From: an uncultured Bacteroides sp.
GTDB taxonomy: Bacteria > Bacteroidota > Bacteroidia > Bacteroidales > Bacteroidaceae
Assembly: GCA_949296415.1 (NCBI GenBank)
Contig: CASFQC010000020.1
Location: forward strand, 1 to 45,530
DNA: 45,530 nucleotides
Reading direction: 5' to 3'
Shown here: positions 31,653 to 40,963 of the stretch, one piece after another
Layout: the number at the start of each line of letters is the position of its first letter
Position numbering within the stretch: position 1 is the first letter of the stretch
Notes under the pieces: model-generated
What the model was told of the DNA's origin: nothing
The model's input: only the letters and a program-made list of their open reading frames with translations
The model's database searches: none
Program-made: the position numbers and the translations under genes

Positions 31653-33626
31653 TCAATTTGTCTCTTTCTTTACCGGTATCGGCAACGCATCGGGATTAGT
31701 CGTATCAAGACTCCACTCCCAGTCATAATCAGTCAGGGCGGCGTTCATTTTTGATACGGCATCTGTCCAGTTGTCTTCCACTTTCGTGGCTTCGCCGGTT
31801 CCGCTGCCGATACCATCGGTAGCGGTACCACTCCAATGGCAGGCGGTTACGGTACCACGGTCGGCATAGCCTACCACTCCACCAACGTTGTCTGTTCCGG
31901 AAACGTTACCTTCTGCATGATAACAGGCGATGATGGTACTATTGTTATAACCAACCACACCGCCGACCTGCTGATGTTCCCCACTTATGTCACCTGTGGC
32001 ATAGCAGCAAATAATGGAACCCCCATTGGCATGTCCAACCACTCCGCCGACATAAGAATTATCGTTGGTTCTCGTGGAGATTACATCGCCAGTGGAAGAA
32101 GAGGCAATAACTTTAGGGTTAGTTCCGTATTGCCTCCCTACAATGCCACCAACACTAGCAGTGCCTGTAACCGTGGCGGAAGAATGGCAATTGATAACAC
32201 TCCCATTATAACATAGTCCAACTATTCCGCCTACATACATTCCTGAATTTGTCACAGTGCCCTCCATCGAACAGCCGGAGACAGAGCCAACATTGTTGTA
32301 TCCCACTATACCGCCGACACCCTGAGTGGTTGAATTAGAAGAACCCTCTATAAAACCGCTTACCGAACAAGCGGTGATAGTTCCGGAGCTTTCTCTTGCT
32401 ATTGCACCACAACCGCTTTCTGTTATCTGTACGTTTTCCAATCTCAGATTCTTCACTACACCATTTATATCTATCTTGTCGAAGAAACCCGCTGTACCCG
32501 TCAAGCCTGTGATGGTGTGCCCTGCTCCGTCAAAAGTGCCCGCAAAATTTCCTACGGTTGTCCAGTTACTGCCGCCCTCCGCTACTTCAGACAGGGTGAT
32601 GTTGTCGGCGAGGGTGCAGTTCAATGACGGATTGTTTTGTACGGCTGTCGCCCAAGCCTGCAAGGCCGCAGGGGAAGACACGATGTATGTGCTGCCGTCA
32701 TCGGCAATATCCAGTCCGATAATTTCTGTTGCCGTGCTGCCCCAATTCCCATCAACGCTTGCCGTGAAAGTCACGTTGGTCAGGCCGAGGTTCTTCACGT
32801 CACCCACGAGGGTGGTGTGCTTGTTCGGGCCGAGCGGCACGTTGGTAACTTGCTGGCTGTTTGTGCCGTTGGCAAGGGTCAAATCCTGGTTGACTTCATC
32901 CACCAAGGCGTAGAACGAAAAGACTTCCGCGCCATCCGTTGTGCCGGTGATGGGATTGCCCACTATATGTTCAAAAGAAGTGTCATTGGTTTCGGCTACC
33001 TTCATAACGGTTTCATCGGCTACATTGTATTCCGTGTAGGTGGTCGGCACGGTGACGGTGATTTTACTGCCTGCCTCCACATTCGTTGTGGTCTTCAGCG
33101 TCACTTTCGTCACTACGTGCTTCAATTCAGCCGTTATCTCTGTAGGTTCGGATTTTTGGTACTTCCATATTTCGCTACGCTTCGCCCAAGCAATTATATC
33201 TTTATAATAATCAGCGTACCTTAAATCGGTTAAACCTTCAGGGGCGTCAGTTTTTTTCACATTATCCGCCCAATACAGGAATACGTAGGTTTCATTTGGG
33301 TTAAGGTAAACGTTTGCAAGAGAGAAAGTCCCTTCCGCTGTCGGCTCTCCCATATCCAGCGGCTTGGCAAGGTCGCCCGACGCAGGTGTCAAGGTCTTAC
33401 CGTTATCATCTGTTGTGAAGGCCTGCACATAGCAGCGTGTCGGGGCTTCATCTTTGTCCGCGCTGACAGTGCGCGTCTGCACACCGTCGCCCACGGCGGC
33501 CGAGAGGGTGACGGGCACGAGGCCGTCATGCCCCGTGTCCGTCATCACTTCGTTCGGACTGCATGATGCCAGCAGCACGGCGGCTGCCAGCACCGGGAGT
33601 GTTCGGAATTTGAATTTGTCAATCAT
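31653..33626 (-). CDS. Fimbrillin-like lipoprotein with GLUG repeats
   Basis: The start MIDKFKFRT at 33626 is used in place of an upstream TTG. A signal (LPVLAAAVLLASC) ends in a lipobox. Residues ~40-310 share the plan of the two upstream proteins (TRCYVQAF, VYLNPNETYVFLYWADN, ELKHVVTKVTLKTTT, LGPNKHTTLVGDV). After a link (STYIVSSPAALQAWATAV, WTTVGNFAGTFDGAGHTITG) come five or six GLUG-type repeats of about 28-31 residues, each with VGGIVG or VGGVVG (about 430-610). It is the last gene of the operon and a candidate tip or adhesin subunit. Confidence 0.8.
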   Translation of the reverse strand: MIDKFKFRTLPVLAAAVLLASCSPNEVMTDTGHDGLVPVTLSAAVGDGVQTRTVSADKDEAPTRCYVQAFTTDDNGKTLTPASGDLAKPLDMGEPTAEGTFSLANVYLNPNETYVFLYWADNVKKTDAPEGLTDLRYADYYKDIIAWAKRSEIWKYQKSEPTEITAELKHVVTKVTLKTTTNVEAGSKITVTVPTTYTEYNVADETVMKVAETNDTSFEHIVGNPITGTTDGAEVFSFYALVDEVNQDLTLANGTNSQQVTNVPLGPNKHTTLVGDVKNLGLTNVTFTASVDGNWGSTATEIIGLDIADDGSTYIVSSPAALQAWATAVQNNPSLNCTLADNITLSEVAEGGSNWTTVGNFAGTFDGAGHTITGLTGTAGFFDKIDINGVVKNLRLENVQITESGCGAIARESSGTITACSVSGFIEGSSNSTTQGVGGIVGYNNVGSVSGCSMEGTVTNSGMYVGGIVGLCYNGSVINCHSSATVTGTASVGGIVGRQYGTNPKVIASSSTGDVISTRTNDNSYVGGVVGHANGGSIICCYATGDISGEHQQVGGVVGYNNSTIIACYHAEGNVSGTDNVGGVVGYADRGTVTACHWSGTATDGIGSGTGEATKVEDNWTDAVSKMNAALTDYDWEWSLDTTNPDALPIPVKKETN

Positions 33627-33636
33627 GTGCAATCAA

Positions 33637-34515
33637 TTAAAAAGGTTTGTCCTCTTCGGTCCAATCCTCGCTCACTGTGGCCTTGATATTGCCCCAAACC
33701 AGTCCGGCGTGGTAGATGTCGCCCGTCAGCGTGATGTGGGTGTTGGCTGAAACAGGCACGTCATTGATGTCAATGGCCGGATTTTCTAACGGACCGTCGT
33801 AATGCAAGGCAAGTTTCTGTGTGCTGCCGTCGCCCAAAACGTAGAAATGGGCTACTTCCGCATTGGCTTCATATTCTCCGTCAGTGACATCGAGCATATA
33901 GCCGCCGGAAACTTCCGAATCTGCCACTACTGCACCCGTTTCCACATTGTACATGCTGTACACGTTAGGCACGGTGACGGTAAGGGGCCATGCGTCGCTG
34001 ACGGTGAAATCCGATTCCGTCATCACGGTCACACGGGAAACGACATGGCTTAAGGTCACGTTTATGCCTTCCGCGCTCCACTGCTTATCCAAGTCTTTTC
34101 CTGCCCATGCGATGGTCTGCCCGTTGGTGTATTCCACCGCTTTCAAGTCTTTAGGAGCGGCAGTGCCGTCAGCTTCCGTGTCCGCCCAAAAGAGGAAGTC
34201 GTAGGTCGCGTCCTCCTTGAGGTACACCGTGGTGGTGAAAGTGCCGTCTGTGGAAAGTGTCATTTCTTTCACATCGGAATTGTTGTCCTCCAATTCCGAG
34301 CCATCGCCATTGAGTATCTGCACGTAGCAGCGCGTTGCATCGACATCGCCTGCGGCGCGTGTCTGCATCCCGTCCGTGGGCAGGGAGGCGGTGATGGTCA
34401 TCGGCTTCAGACCCTCGTTGTTGTTCACTGTATTTTGCAGCCCGTCGTCTTGGCTGCAGGATGCCAGCAACGCTGCGGTCGCCAACATCAAAACTGTTGC
34501 TTTTCTGTTCATCAT
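33637..34515 (-). CDS. Fimbrillin-like lipoprotein
   Basis: A 292-residue protein; a second ATG follows at codon 2. A signal (VLMLATAALLASC) with lipobox leads to TITASLPTDGMQTRA and TRCYVQIL. The TYDFLFWADTEADG strand and the VTLSHVVSRVTVMTESDF helix-strand match its neighbours, as does the closing NTHITLTGDIYHAG. This is the N-terminal fimbrillin-like domain (DUF6562 type, as I remember it) with no additional module. It is probably a structural or anchor subunit, processed and assembled outside after lipoprotein export. Confidence 0.78.
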   Translation of the reverse strand: MMNRKATVLMLATAALLASCSQDDGLQNTVNNNEGLKPMTITASLPTDGMQTRAAGDVDATRCYVQILNGDGSELEDNNSDVKEMTLSTDGTFTTTVYLKEDATYDFLFWADTEADGTAAPKDLKAVEYTNGQTIAWAGKDLDKQWSAEGINVTLSHVVSRVTVMTESDFTVSDAWPLTVTVPNVYSMYNVETGAVVADSEVSGGYMLDVTDGEYEANAEVAHFYVLGDGSTQKLALHYDGPLENPAIDINDVPVSANTHITLTGDIYHAGLVWGNIKATVSEDWTEEDKPF

Positions 34516-34608
34516 TTTTTATTTGTCAATAAATCGTTGTCACTTTATATTTGGAAGCAGTCGGCTATGAATGCAGTTTGCCTCACATCTTCGCTTGTTT
34601 GTGTATGC

Positions 34609-35790
34609 CTATTCAGCCGGACTATTCAATTTATCTGAAACATTTGAAAAATCATTATAGACACCCTTATAACCAGAATCATAATAAATATGATAAGCAG
34701 AATTCTCGTTTATATAAATATAGAGAGCTTTAGAAATATCATTATGCCTTATCACAAAAGTGTAATTGTCATCCAAGACTTCATTGAAAATATTGCCGCC
34801 AGTAGTAGTAAGGTCAAGTTTTACGTTTTTATGAAAAATAACACTTAAAACCGCTTCCAAATCTTTTATGTTTCCTTCTGGCAAATAAAATCTATCGACA
34901 CCGCCTTCCGTAGTTCCTTCAGACATGCCATTTTCGTCTTTGAAAAAGAAGTCGATTTGTTTCTCTACATATTTACTTGTCGCTCCCCATTTGGGATTGT
35001 CTTCCGACAAGTCGCCTTGCAGATAGACGTGGGTATTGGCGGCAAGAGGCACACTTTCAATGGTCTGCTTCAATAAATGAAATTCCACGTCCACACTTTG
35101 CGCTTCGTCTTTGGAAATGAAATAGAAAGATGCCACTTCCTTATTAGCTGCAACATTGGTAGGTCCTTCAAAAGTCTTGACCAACGTCTGTTGAGAGAAT
35201 GTAGAGTTGGCAGGGGCAGCCACGTTGTATGAACTGGCGCAGGTGGCGGTCACACGGACTGCTTCCCCGGCTTCGGCTGATGTTTCCGTGGTCGTTTGCA
35301 GGGTGAGCTTAGTCACGGCGTGTTTCAGACTGACGGTTGTTCCAGTTACCTCCTCCGGCGTACCTGTGGTGTGATAAGCGTATGCCACAGTTCCTGCTTG
35401 GTAAGGCACCGCAGTAAGGTTGCTGATGTCTTGATTTCCATTATCCGCCCAAAACAGGTAAGTGTATTCCGCGTTGGAAGCAAGTTCAACTGTAAAAGTG
35501 TAGTTATCGTTACTTGATGTTCCTGCAATGGGGTCTGTCACCTTCGTTACGCCAGCCGCGTCATATACCTGCATATAGCAGCGTGTCGGTTGGTCGTCTG
35601 TCGTGGCAGTCGGTGTGCGTGTCTTGGCATCACCCTCCATCACAATGTCGGGCGACACGGTGAATGTGTAAGTCTGCGTCTGCCCTGTGACAGGAGCATC
35701 TCCGCCATCCTCCAGCAACTCGTCCTGGCTGCAAGAAGTGGCAAACAAAGCCACCGCAAACGCCATGAATATGTATCTTAGTTGTTTCAT
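34609..35790 (-). CDS. Fimbrillin-like lipoprotein with a C-terminal extra domain
   Basis: A 393-residue protein. A signal (YIFMAFAVALFATSC) with lipobox is followed by the shared domain (TRCYMQVYDAAG; AEYTYLFWADNG; VSLKHAVTKLTLQTTT; NTHVYLQGDLSEDN). Residues ~285-393 form a different, short end domain (IDFFFKDENGMSEGTTEG, FVIRHNDISKALYIYINENS), with no motif I recognise. Gaps of 30 and 93 nt to its neighbours keep it in the same operon. The DNA here is less GC-rich than the upstream two genes. Confidence 0.75.
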   Translation of the reverse strand: MKQLRYIFMAFAVALFATSCSQDELLEDGGDAPVTGQTQTYTFTVSPDIVMEGDAKTRTPTATTDDQPTRCYMQVYDAAGVTKVTDPIAGTSSNDNYTFTVELASNAEYTYLFWADNGNQDISNLTAVPYQAGTVAYAYHTTGTPEEVTGTTVSLKHAVTKLTLQTTTETSAEAGEAVRVTATCASSYNVAAPANSTFSQQTLVKTFEGPTNVAANKEVASFYFISKDEAQSVDVEFHLLKQTIESVPLAANTHVYLQGDLSEDNPKWGATSKYVEKQIDFFFKDENGMSEGTTEGGVDRFYLPEGNIKDLEAVLSVIFHKNVKLDLTTTGGNIFNEVLDDNYTFVIRHNDISKALYIYINENSAYHIYYDSGYKGVYNDFSNVSDKLNSPAE

Positions 35791-35820
35791 TTTATTTCCC
35801 TTAGTTCAATAAATAATCAA

Positions 35821-37203
35821 TCAAAACTCTATCACAATATCCTCGCCCCATTCGGTGTCAATCTGCACACCGCCCGGAGTCTTGCCAGCCGTGAGGAAGT
35901 GCCCCGTGACAGTGGTGAGGTGGCCCCGCTTGTAGGGTATCTTCACGTGCTGCACGGTGGCGACTGCCTCGCCCGTGTTGGTGTCAATCATCTCTATGGT
36001 GACGGTAACAAACGATTCCTCGCCGTTGGTCAGCACGAAGTCCGCGCCTACCTGTCTGTTCACTTTTGCATCGTACCCCTCGGCCACGGTAGGCACGGAG
36101 GTGTAATGTATGCCCGTGTTGAGCGCATCGTTGGGCTTGCCCGTGGCCACGTTGAAGCCCGTGGGGAAGAAGCCCTCGTAGCCCTCGTAGGTGACGCGCA
36201 CCTGCAAGTCCTCAATGGGCGGCAGTGCCTCGCCCTTGTTTATCAAGTTATAATACGCTTCCACGTCGGTGGCAATCAGGCGGTACTTGGCGAAAGGACG
36301 CACCAAAGAAACAGCCCCCTCAACTTCCCCCGTGGGGGAGCTTGGAACGCTCAACGTAGTAGTTGAATAGTACGCATCCTTCTTGCCCGTATCGCCATTG
36401 GCCACATAGTTATCGGTAAGGACAAGGACTTTGCCGAGGTCGTCGGCATTGTAGTAGCCGCCATTCCAGTCCGCCCATAGGCGCAGGTCGTAATCGCCCG
36501 GCATCAGGGAAAGTTCAGCCAAGAATGTGCCGTCCGCCTGCAAGACGCAGTCCTGCACACGGCGGTGTACGCGGTTGCTCGTTCCGGCCTGATAGACCTC
36601 CGCCACGCAGCGCAACGTCTTGCCTTCACTGCCAGCACGGGTGGCCGTGTAAGCCGGCAAATCAAGCCCAGGCACGGAGAGCGCAAGGCGCACCGTGGAA
36701 AGGTGGATGCCGCTTGTGCCGTCCGTCAGCACCAGGTGCAGCCGCTCAATGTCGCCCGATGCCACCTCCACCTGCTCCGAGGCGGTGAGCATATAGGGAA
36801 AGTCGGCGGCGTGGGCCTTGAGCCATTCCACCAGGTCCGGGATGGTCGTCTCCTCCGGCAACGGCTCCACTTTCGTGTCCGCCGGGTCGCCGTTGGCCAC
36901 GATGACCAGCGTGTAGCTGCCCGCCGGGACGGGGATATACCCCGAAGCCAGCCCACGGGGATTGTCGTAAGTCTCGCAGAGGACGGCGGTGCCGTCGCTG
37001 CCGAAAAGGTAGAGCGTGAGGTCCGTGACCTCCGCGTTGCTTTCCAGTCCTATAATCATCGCCCCCTGTCCTTCGGGCAAGGAATATTCGCCCTCGTGCG
37101 CGTCGCCGTCGCAGGCCGTCAGGCAGATACCCAAGACCACGCACAGCACGAGGCAGGCGTATGACAATCCTTTCATTTCATGTATCCGATTCATTCTTAT
37201 CAT
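35821..37203 (-). CDS. FimB/Mfa2-like fimbrial anchor lipoprotein
   Basis: About 460 residues. Possible starts are 37203, 37194 and 37176; the last (MKGLSYACLVLC) leaves a standard signal with lipobox GICLTAC. It begins 9 nt after the OmpA gene. The N-terminal half (TDLTLYLFGSDGTAVL; GYIPVPAGSYTLVIVANGD; ERLHLVLTDGTSGIHLST) is typical of Mfa2/FimB anchors. The second half (TLRCVAEVYQAGTS; GDYDLRLWADWNGG; AKYRLIATDVEAYYN) is a fimbrillin-like domain as in the neighbours. In related fimbriae this protein ends polymerisation and fixes the pilus to the outer membrane. Confidence 0.8.
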   Translation of the reverse strand: MIRMNRIHEMKGLSYACLVLCVVLGICLTACDGDAHEGEYSLPEGQGAMIIGLESNAEVTDLTLYLFGSDGTAVLCETYDNPRGLASGYIPVPAGSYTLVIVANGDPADTKVEPLPEETTIPDLVEWLKAHAADFPYMLTASEQVEVASGDIERLHLVLTDGTSGIHLSTVRLALSVPGLDLPAYTATRAGSEGKTLRCVAEVYQAGTSNRVHRRVQDCVLQADGTFLAELSLMPGDYDLRLWADWNGGYYNADDLGKVLVLTDNYVANGDTGKKDAYYSTTTLSVPSSPTGEVEGAVSLVRPFAKYRLIATDVEAYYNLINKGEALPPIEDLQVRVTYEGYEGFFPTGFNVATGKPNDALNTGIHYTSVPTVAEGYDAKVNRQVGADFVLTNGEESFVTVTIEMIDTNTGEAVATVQHVKIPYKRGHLTTVTGHFLTAGKTPGGVQIDTEWGEDIVIEF

Positions 37204-37212
37204 GTTTCTCTA

Positions 37213-38523
37213 TTAGTTCATACCAGAGTCTGTCACTACACGCCTTGCCTCCTTTGCGGACGGAGCCTGCGTGTCGCTGCCCCTGCCCACGGTGCGGATG
37301 CGCGAGGCTCCGATGCCCTGTGCCACGAGCCATGCCTTCAACGCCTCGGCGCGACGGAGCGACACACGTCCGTTCACCGCCCGGCTGCCCTGCGTGTCGC
37401 ACCAGCCCGTGAGGGTGACAGCCATACCGGGATTCTCCTTCAGGATGGCGAGTATTTGGCGCGCCTTAGGCAGTTCGGAAGCCGTTATCTCCGTGCCGTC
37501 GAAGGGGAAATAGATGACGGGGAAGGAAACCTCCGCCGCTTCCTCCGTGGGAGAGCTTACGGAAACCTTATCGGTGGTTTCCGTTGTGTCCGTCTTTGTC
37601 GGTTCTTCCTCCACATTGAGGGCGGCTTCGGGCTGCTCCACGCGCTCGTCGCACTCCGTCCTTACGGGCGTGGCCGGTTCAAGCGGCGTGGCAGACAGGA
37701 TTTCCGCCGGTTTCCGGGCTTTCCTGCCGCCCAAAGAGAAGCCGAGGCGGATGCCACTCTCCCAGATGAAATTGTTGTCGTGGCGGTAGTCCGGCATCCC
37801 GTCCATCGGGTCGCCCGTAAGATAAGTGAGGCCCGAATAGATGCCTATGGACACACACCGTGTGACGCGGTAAGCCGCCTGCACGTTGCCGCCCGCGCCG
37901 AGGTGCCAACGGGTATCGCCCTTCAGCGCGTCCGTGCCGCCGCTGACGGTCTGTATCGTGGATTTCGTACCTATGGCCGCGATATGCGGCGAAAGCACCC
38001 ATGTCCAGCGGCTATGTTTCGTCTTCGGGAAGAAACCGAGCAGGTTGACATTCAGTTGCAGGCCGTAACGCTGCGTGAACGTGCCGCTTTTCAGGTCGGC
38101 GTAGCGCCAACCGTCCATCCCTGCCACGGCAGCCTCGTAACGATGGCCGTCCGCGCCGAGCCAGTAGCCCGCGCAACAGTCCTGCGCGCTTTGGTTCACC
38201 CGTCCCCAGGCAGCCTGCGCCAGCCAGTAGCCCGCGCAACAGTCCTGCGCGCTTTGGTTCACCCGTCCCCAGGCAGCCTGCGCCTCCAGCGACAGCACGG
38301 GATTGAAGCGGTAGCCCCCGTAGAGGCCCACGTCGAAGCCCGCCCGTGTCTTGTCGGCCCCGAAGCTGCTGAACGTACTTATTCCGAAAGGCACACCGCC
38401 CTGCAGGCCGATGTACCAGGAAGGATTGTCTTCCGTGTCTTGCGTGTTTCTCTCCTGCGCGGACATGGGGATGGCCGCCATGAACAGGAAGCAGACGCAA
38501 AGCATCTTTTTCAATAGGTGCAT
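37213..38523 (-). CDS. OmpA-family outer-membrane protein of the fimbrial operon
   Basis: The start MHLLKKMLCVCFLF at 38523 gives a signal peptide ending in MSAQ. Residues ~35-270 form a small beta-barrel (WYIGLQGGVPFGISTFSSFG; VGLYGGYRFNPVLSLEAQ; IWESGIRLGFSLGGR). A Glu/Thr-rich link leads to an OmpA peptidoglycan-binding domain (~325-425: VIYFPFDGTEITASELPKA; GWCDTQGSRAVNGRVSLRRA; IRTVGRGSDTQAP). The barrel part contains an exact in-frame 21-residue tandem duplication. First gene of the fimbrial operon. OmpA-type partners of fimbriae are thought to anchor or stabilise the assembly in the envelope. Confidence 0.88.
   Translation of the reverse strand: MHLLKKMLCVCFLFMAAIPMSAQERNTQDTEDNPSWYIGLQGGVPFGISTFSSFGADKTRAGFDVGLYGGYRFNPVLSLEAQAAWGRVNQSAQDCCAGYWLAQAAWGRVNQSAQDCCAGYWLGADGHRYEAAVAGMDGWRYADLKSGTFTQRYGLQLNVNLLGFFPKTKHSRWTWVLSPHIAAIGTKSTIQTVSGGTDALKGDTRWHLGAGGNVQAAYRVTRCVSIGIYSGLTYLTGDPMDGMPDYRHDNNFIWESGIRLGFSLGGRKARKPAEILSATPLEPATPVRTECDERVEQPEAALNVEEEPTKTDTTETTDKVSVSSPTEEAAEVSFPVIYFPFDGTEITASELPKARQILAILKENPGMAVTLTGWCDTQGSRAVNGRVSLRRAEALKAWLVAQGIGASRIRTVGRGSDTQAPSAKEARRVVTDSGMN
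38159..38284. repeat. Exact 63-bp tandem duplication in the OmpA gene
   Basis: Bases 38159-38221 are repeated without change at 38222-38284. It encodes two copies of a 21-residue unit (AQAAWGRVNQSAQDCCAGYW plus L) in the barrel region. Lack of any difference suggests a recent event; 63 bp keeps the frame. Confidence 0.92.
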
Positions 38524-39098
38524 AGTTTCGTATTTTTTGAGTGAATGCAAACTCTCCCCCGAGGCCAGATGGCAGGGCGCAGCGCCGCCGCGGCTGGCAA
38601 AAGCCGGCCACGGGCCGGGCCGATGTCGGGAAAATGGGGGAGAGACACCGGCCGGGCCGTGGGAGTGAAAGTAAAAGTAAAAGGGAAAGATCTTCTCCTT
38701 ACGCGGTGGCGGAAAGGGGGATGCGCAAGGTTGGCTGTCAGGGCGCTTTTTCTTATCTTGACGCGCGAGGCAAATGTGTGTGTTTACACAAGAAACGGAC
38801 ATACGCAAATTTCCAGCGAAGTTTTTGCGCGGGTTGCCGCAGGCGGAGGGCGTCGTAGCTTTCGTGTGGTGGCTACGACGTTGGCCGATGGCTGTCTGCC
38901 CCGGCTGCAGTAGGGCTGAAAAGTGTCCGTGCTGCATGATGGTTTTCGGGTTGTCAGTCGGGCGCATGGCGAACCGTATGCCTTTGCAAAGTTAAGGGGG
39001 AAGCGGTTTTCGGCCATGACTTCCCGGGCATTTGTTGTCCCGTTTTTTCATGCAGGGTGTTCCATTTATTCACGCGATTCCTTTTAATGCGCTTGTTG
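38524..39098. promoter_or_regulatory. Long GC-rich upstream region of the fimbrial operon
   Basis: 575 bp between the regulator gene (stop at 39099) and the OmpA gene, with no supported ORF. A minus-strand TAACTTTG (38994-38987) is the best -7 element and would give a leader of about 460 nt. Within it, cgtcgtagc (38851-38859) and gctacgacg (38872-38880) form a 9-bp hairpin, and ccacgggccgggcc-type GC-rich inverted segments lie near 38608-38662. Confidence 0.4.
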
Positions 39099-40943
39099 TC
39101 AGTTTGTTATATGCTTTTTGCTCCCATTCCCTTTTAGGATGCTTTTTCGGAACTCTTCCGGCTTCACACCGAAGCGCTGGACGAATGATGCGTAGAAAGA
39201 CGTGCGCGACATGCCACAGGCCTTGATGATGGCGTCGGTGGACCAGTCGGGATGTTCGATGAAAAGTTCGTTGGCGTAGCTGAATCTCAAGTCTTGGATG
39301 TAAGTGGTGAACGGCACGTCGGCAAATTCCCTGAATAGCCGGGCGAACTTGTTTTGCGGCACGGGGATGATTTTGAGCATCTCCGTGCGGGAGAAGCCGG
39401 GGTTGCGGAACAGTTGCCTGTTCTTTATTTCGCAGACGATGCGGTCGAAAAGGATGCGGTCGGCTTCTGCCTGCTTGTTGCCGTTTTCTTCCTTCTGGGC
39501 GGACGGGGCGCCGCTTTCCTTCCCCGTTTCCTGTTGGTCGGTTGGGGTGTCGGCGGCTCCCCGTTGGCTTTCCAGGCGTGCCAGCTGTTCGTGCAGGGCG
39601 AGGAGTTCCCCGGTTTTGCTGTCGAGCTCCCGCCTGTCGGCCAACTGGCGTTTCACCTGCGCCACCAAGGCCAGGCTGCGGCGGCTGATGTCACGGTTCT
39701 TGCGGACGATGACGTAGCCCAGGCTTCCACCCACCACCATCACCACGATGACCGCTATCGCGACGACCATCCACCGGTCGGCGTTCTGCTGTTCCTTCTT
39801 TATCTGTGCGTCCTTTTCCTCGCTCTCGTAGATTTCCGACCATTGCAGCGCGTCGGCAATGCGCTCCCTGCGGCGGAGCGTGTCCGTCAGGGCCAGCATG
39901 GCGGCCTGCACCCGCGCTACCTCGCCGACATCGCCCTTGCCCTGCCAGGCTTCCAGTTCCGACTGCAGGTGCGGATTGATATAGTCCCAATTCACGGTGT
40001 CCGTGTTCGCTTGGAGCAATTTCTTCTCCCGATACACATAGTGCAGAGCCTCGTCGAAGCGTCCGGCTGCCACCAGTCCGGGGATGCGGATGTATTCGCC
40101 TTCAGGCGTGGAAGCCACCGGGTTGGCTTCCAACTGGCGGAACAGCCTGTCGCCATCCGCCTTGCGCCCGGTAGAATAGGCAACGGGGCAAAGTACGGCC
40201 AGTAGCTCGGCCCGTCGCAGTTCCGCCAATCCGTCCGGCACGTCCTTGCTCGCCTCCAGGCCTTTCAGGGCTTCCTCCATCCGTGGGGCCAGGGCGTAGG
40301 CTTCCTCGTTGCGGTCCACCTCGTAGAGCGCGGACAGTTTCAGCCCGATGGAATAGAAAAGTTCGTCCCACGCATGGTAGCCGGAGTTCTTGCGGGCTTC
40401 CTCGTCGAGAAGGCCTATGCCGATGTCGAAATGGCGGAACGCCTCGCCGTGCTGCGCCATGAGCATCAAGGTCTTTGCCCAAGTGACGTGGAAGTCGGCC
40501 TCGTAGGTCTTGCTTTCCTGCTGTCTAGCCAGCTCCAGCCCCTCGGCGCAGTAGCGTACACTGGCGTCATAGTCGCCGTTGGTATGGCTGTCTTCCGCCA
40601 TGTAGGAAAGCAGCGACAAAAGTTTGTCGGGGTGCTTCCGCGCCTCCGGGTCGGCGTAAGCCTTGCGGCCGTAGAACAGGGCCGCCCTGTAACGGGAAAG
40701 GCCGTTGTGGTTGACAAGGCAGCGCAGCATATTGGTCTCGAAGGGCGTGAACAGCCGCCTTTCCTCCGCCGTGTCGAGCAGGGCGAGGGCTTCCTCCGGC
40801 TTCTCGAATGAAATGCCCTCTATATATCCGGCGGTGTACACGCTGTCGCGCCCGTCCGCGTCGGGGCCGGAATGCCCCGCGTGGCAGGCCGTAAGCAGGC
40901 AGGCCGCCAAGAGCAGGATGATATGGAGTTTTACTCGTAACAT
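39099..40943 (-). CDS. TPR-containing membrane AraC-family regulator
   Basis: The start MLRVKLHIILLLAACLLTAC at 40943 gives a signal/lipobox-like N-terminus; upstream in-frame residues look non-coding. A 614-residue protein. Residues ~40-370 are helical, TPR-like repeats (EALALLDTAEERR; RAALFYGRKAYADPE; SVRYCAEGLELARQQE). A membrane helix lies near 394-413 (WMVVAIAVIVVMVVGGSLGYVIV), then a coiled segment and a linker. The C-terminal AraC HTH (about 505-600) has IIKACGMSRTSFYASFVQRFG. It lies just upstream of the fimbrial operon on the same strand and probably controls it. The TPR part would face the periplasm and the HTH the cytoplasm. Confidence 0.82.
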   Translation of the reverse strand: MLRVKLHIILLLAACLLTACHAGHSGPDADGRDSVYTAGYIEGISFEKPEEALALLDTAEERRLFTPFETNMLRCLVNHNGLSRYRAALFYGRKAYADPEARKHPDKLLSLLSYMAEDSHTNGDYDASVRYCAEGLELARQQESKTYEADFHVTWAKTLMLMAQHGEAFRHFDIGIGLLDEEARKNSGYHAWDELFYSIGLKLSALYEVDRNEEAYALAPRMEEALKGLEASKDVPDGLAELRRAELLAVLCPVAYSTGRKADGDRLFRQLEANPVASTPEGEYIRIPGLVAAGRFDEALHYVYREKKLLQANTDTVNWDYINPHLQSELEAWQGKGDVGEVARVQAAMLALTDTLRRRERIADALQWSEIYESEEKDAQIKKEQQNADRWMVVAIAVIVVMVVGGSLGYVIVRKNRDISRRSLALVAQVKRQLADRRELDSKTGELLALHEQLARLESQRGAADTPTDQQETGKESGAPSAQKEENGNKQAEADRILFDRIVCEIKNRQLFRNPGFSRTEMLKIIPVPQNKFARLFREFADVPFTTYIQDLRFSYANELFIEHPDWSTDAIIKACGMSRTSFYASFVQRFGVKPEEFRKSILKGNGSKKHITN

Positions 40944-40963
40944 ACTATTGGCAAATGTTTTCG

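Noticed and set aside
37180-38517. A 445-codon open frame on the plus strand, antisense to the OmpA gene
   Set aside because: It is the GC-rich mirror of a well-supported OmpA gene with signal peptide and known domains. Its translation is Arg/His/Ala-rich with no motif.
38851-38880. Inverted repeat upstream of the fimbrial operon as an invertible promoter
   Set aside because: Arms are only 9 bp and 12 bp apart, too close to hold a promoter, and there is no adjacent recombinase gene.
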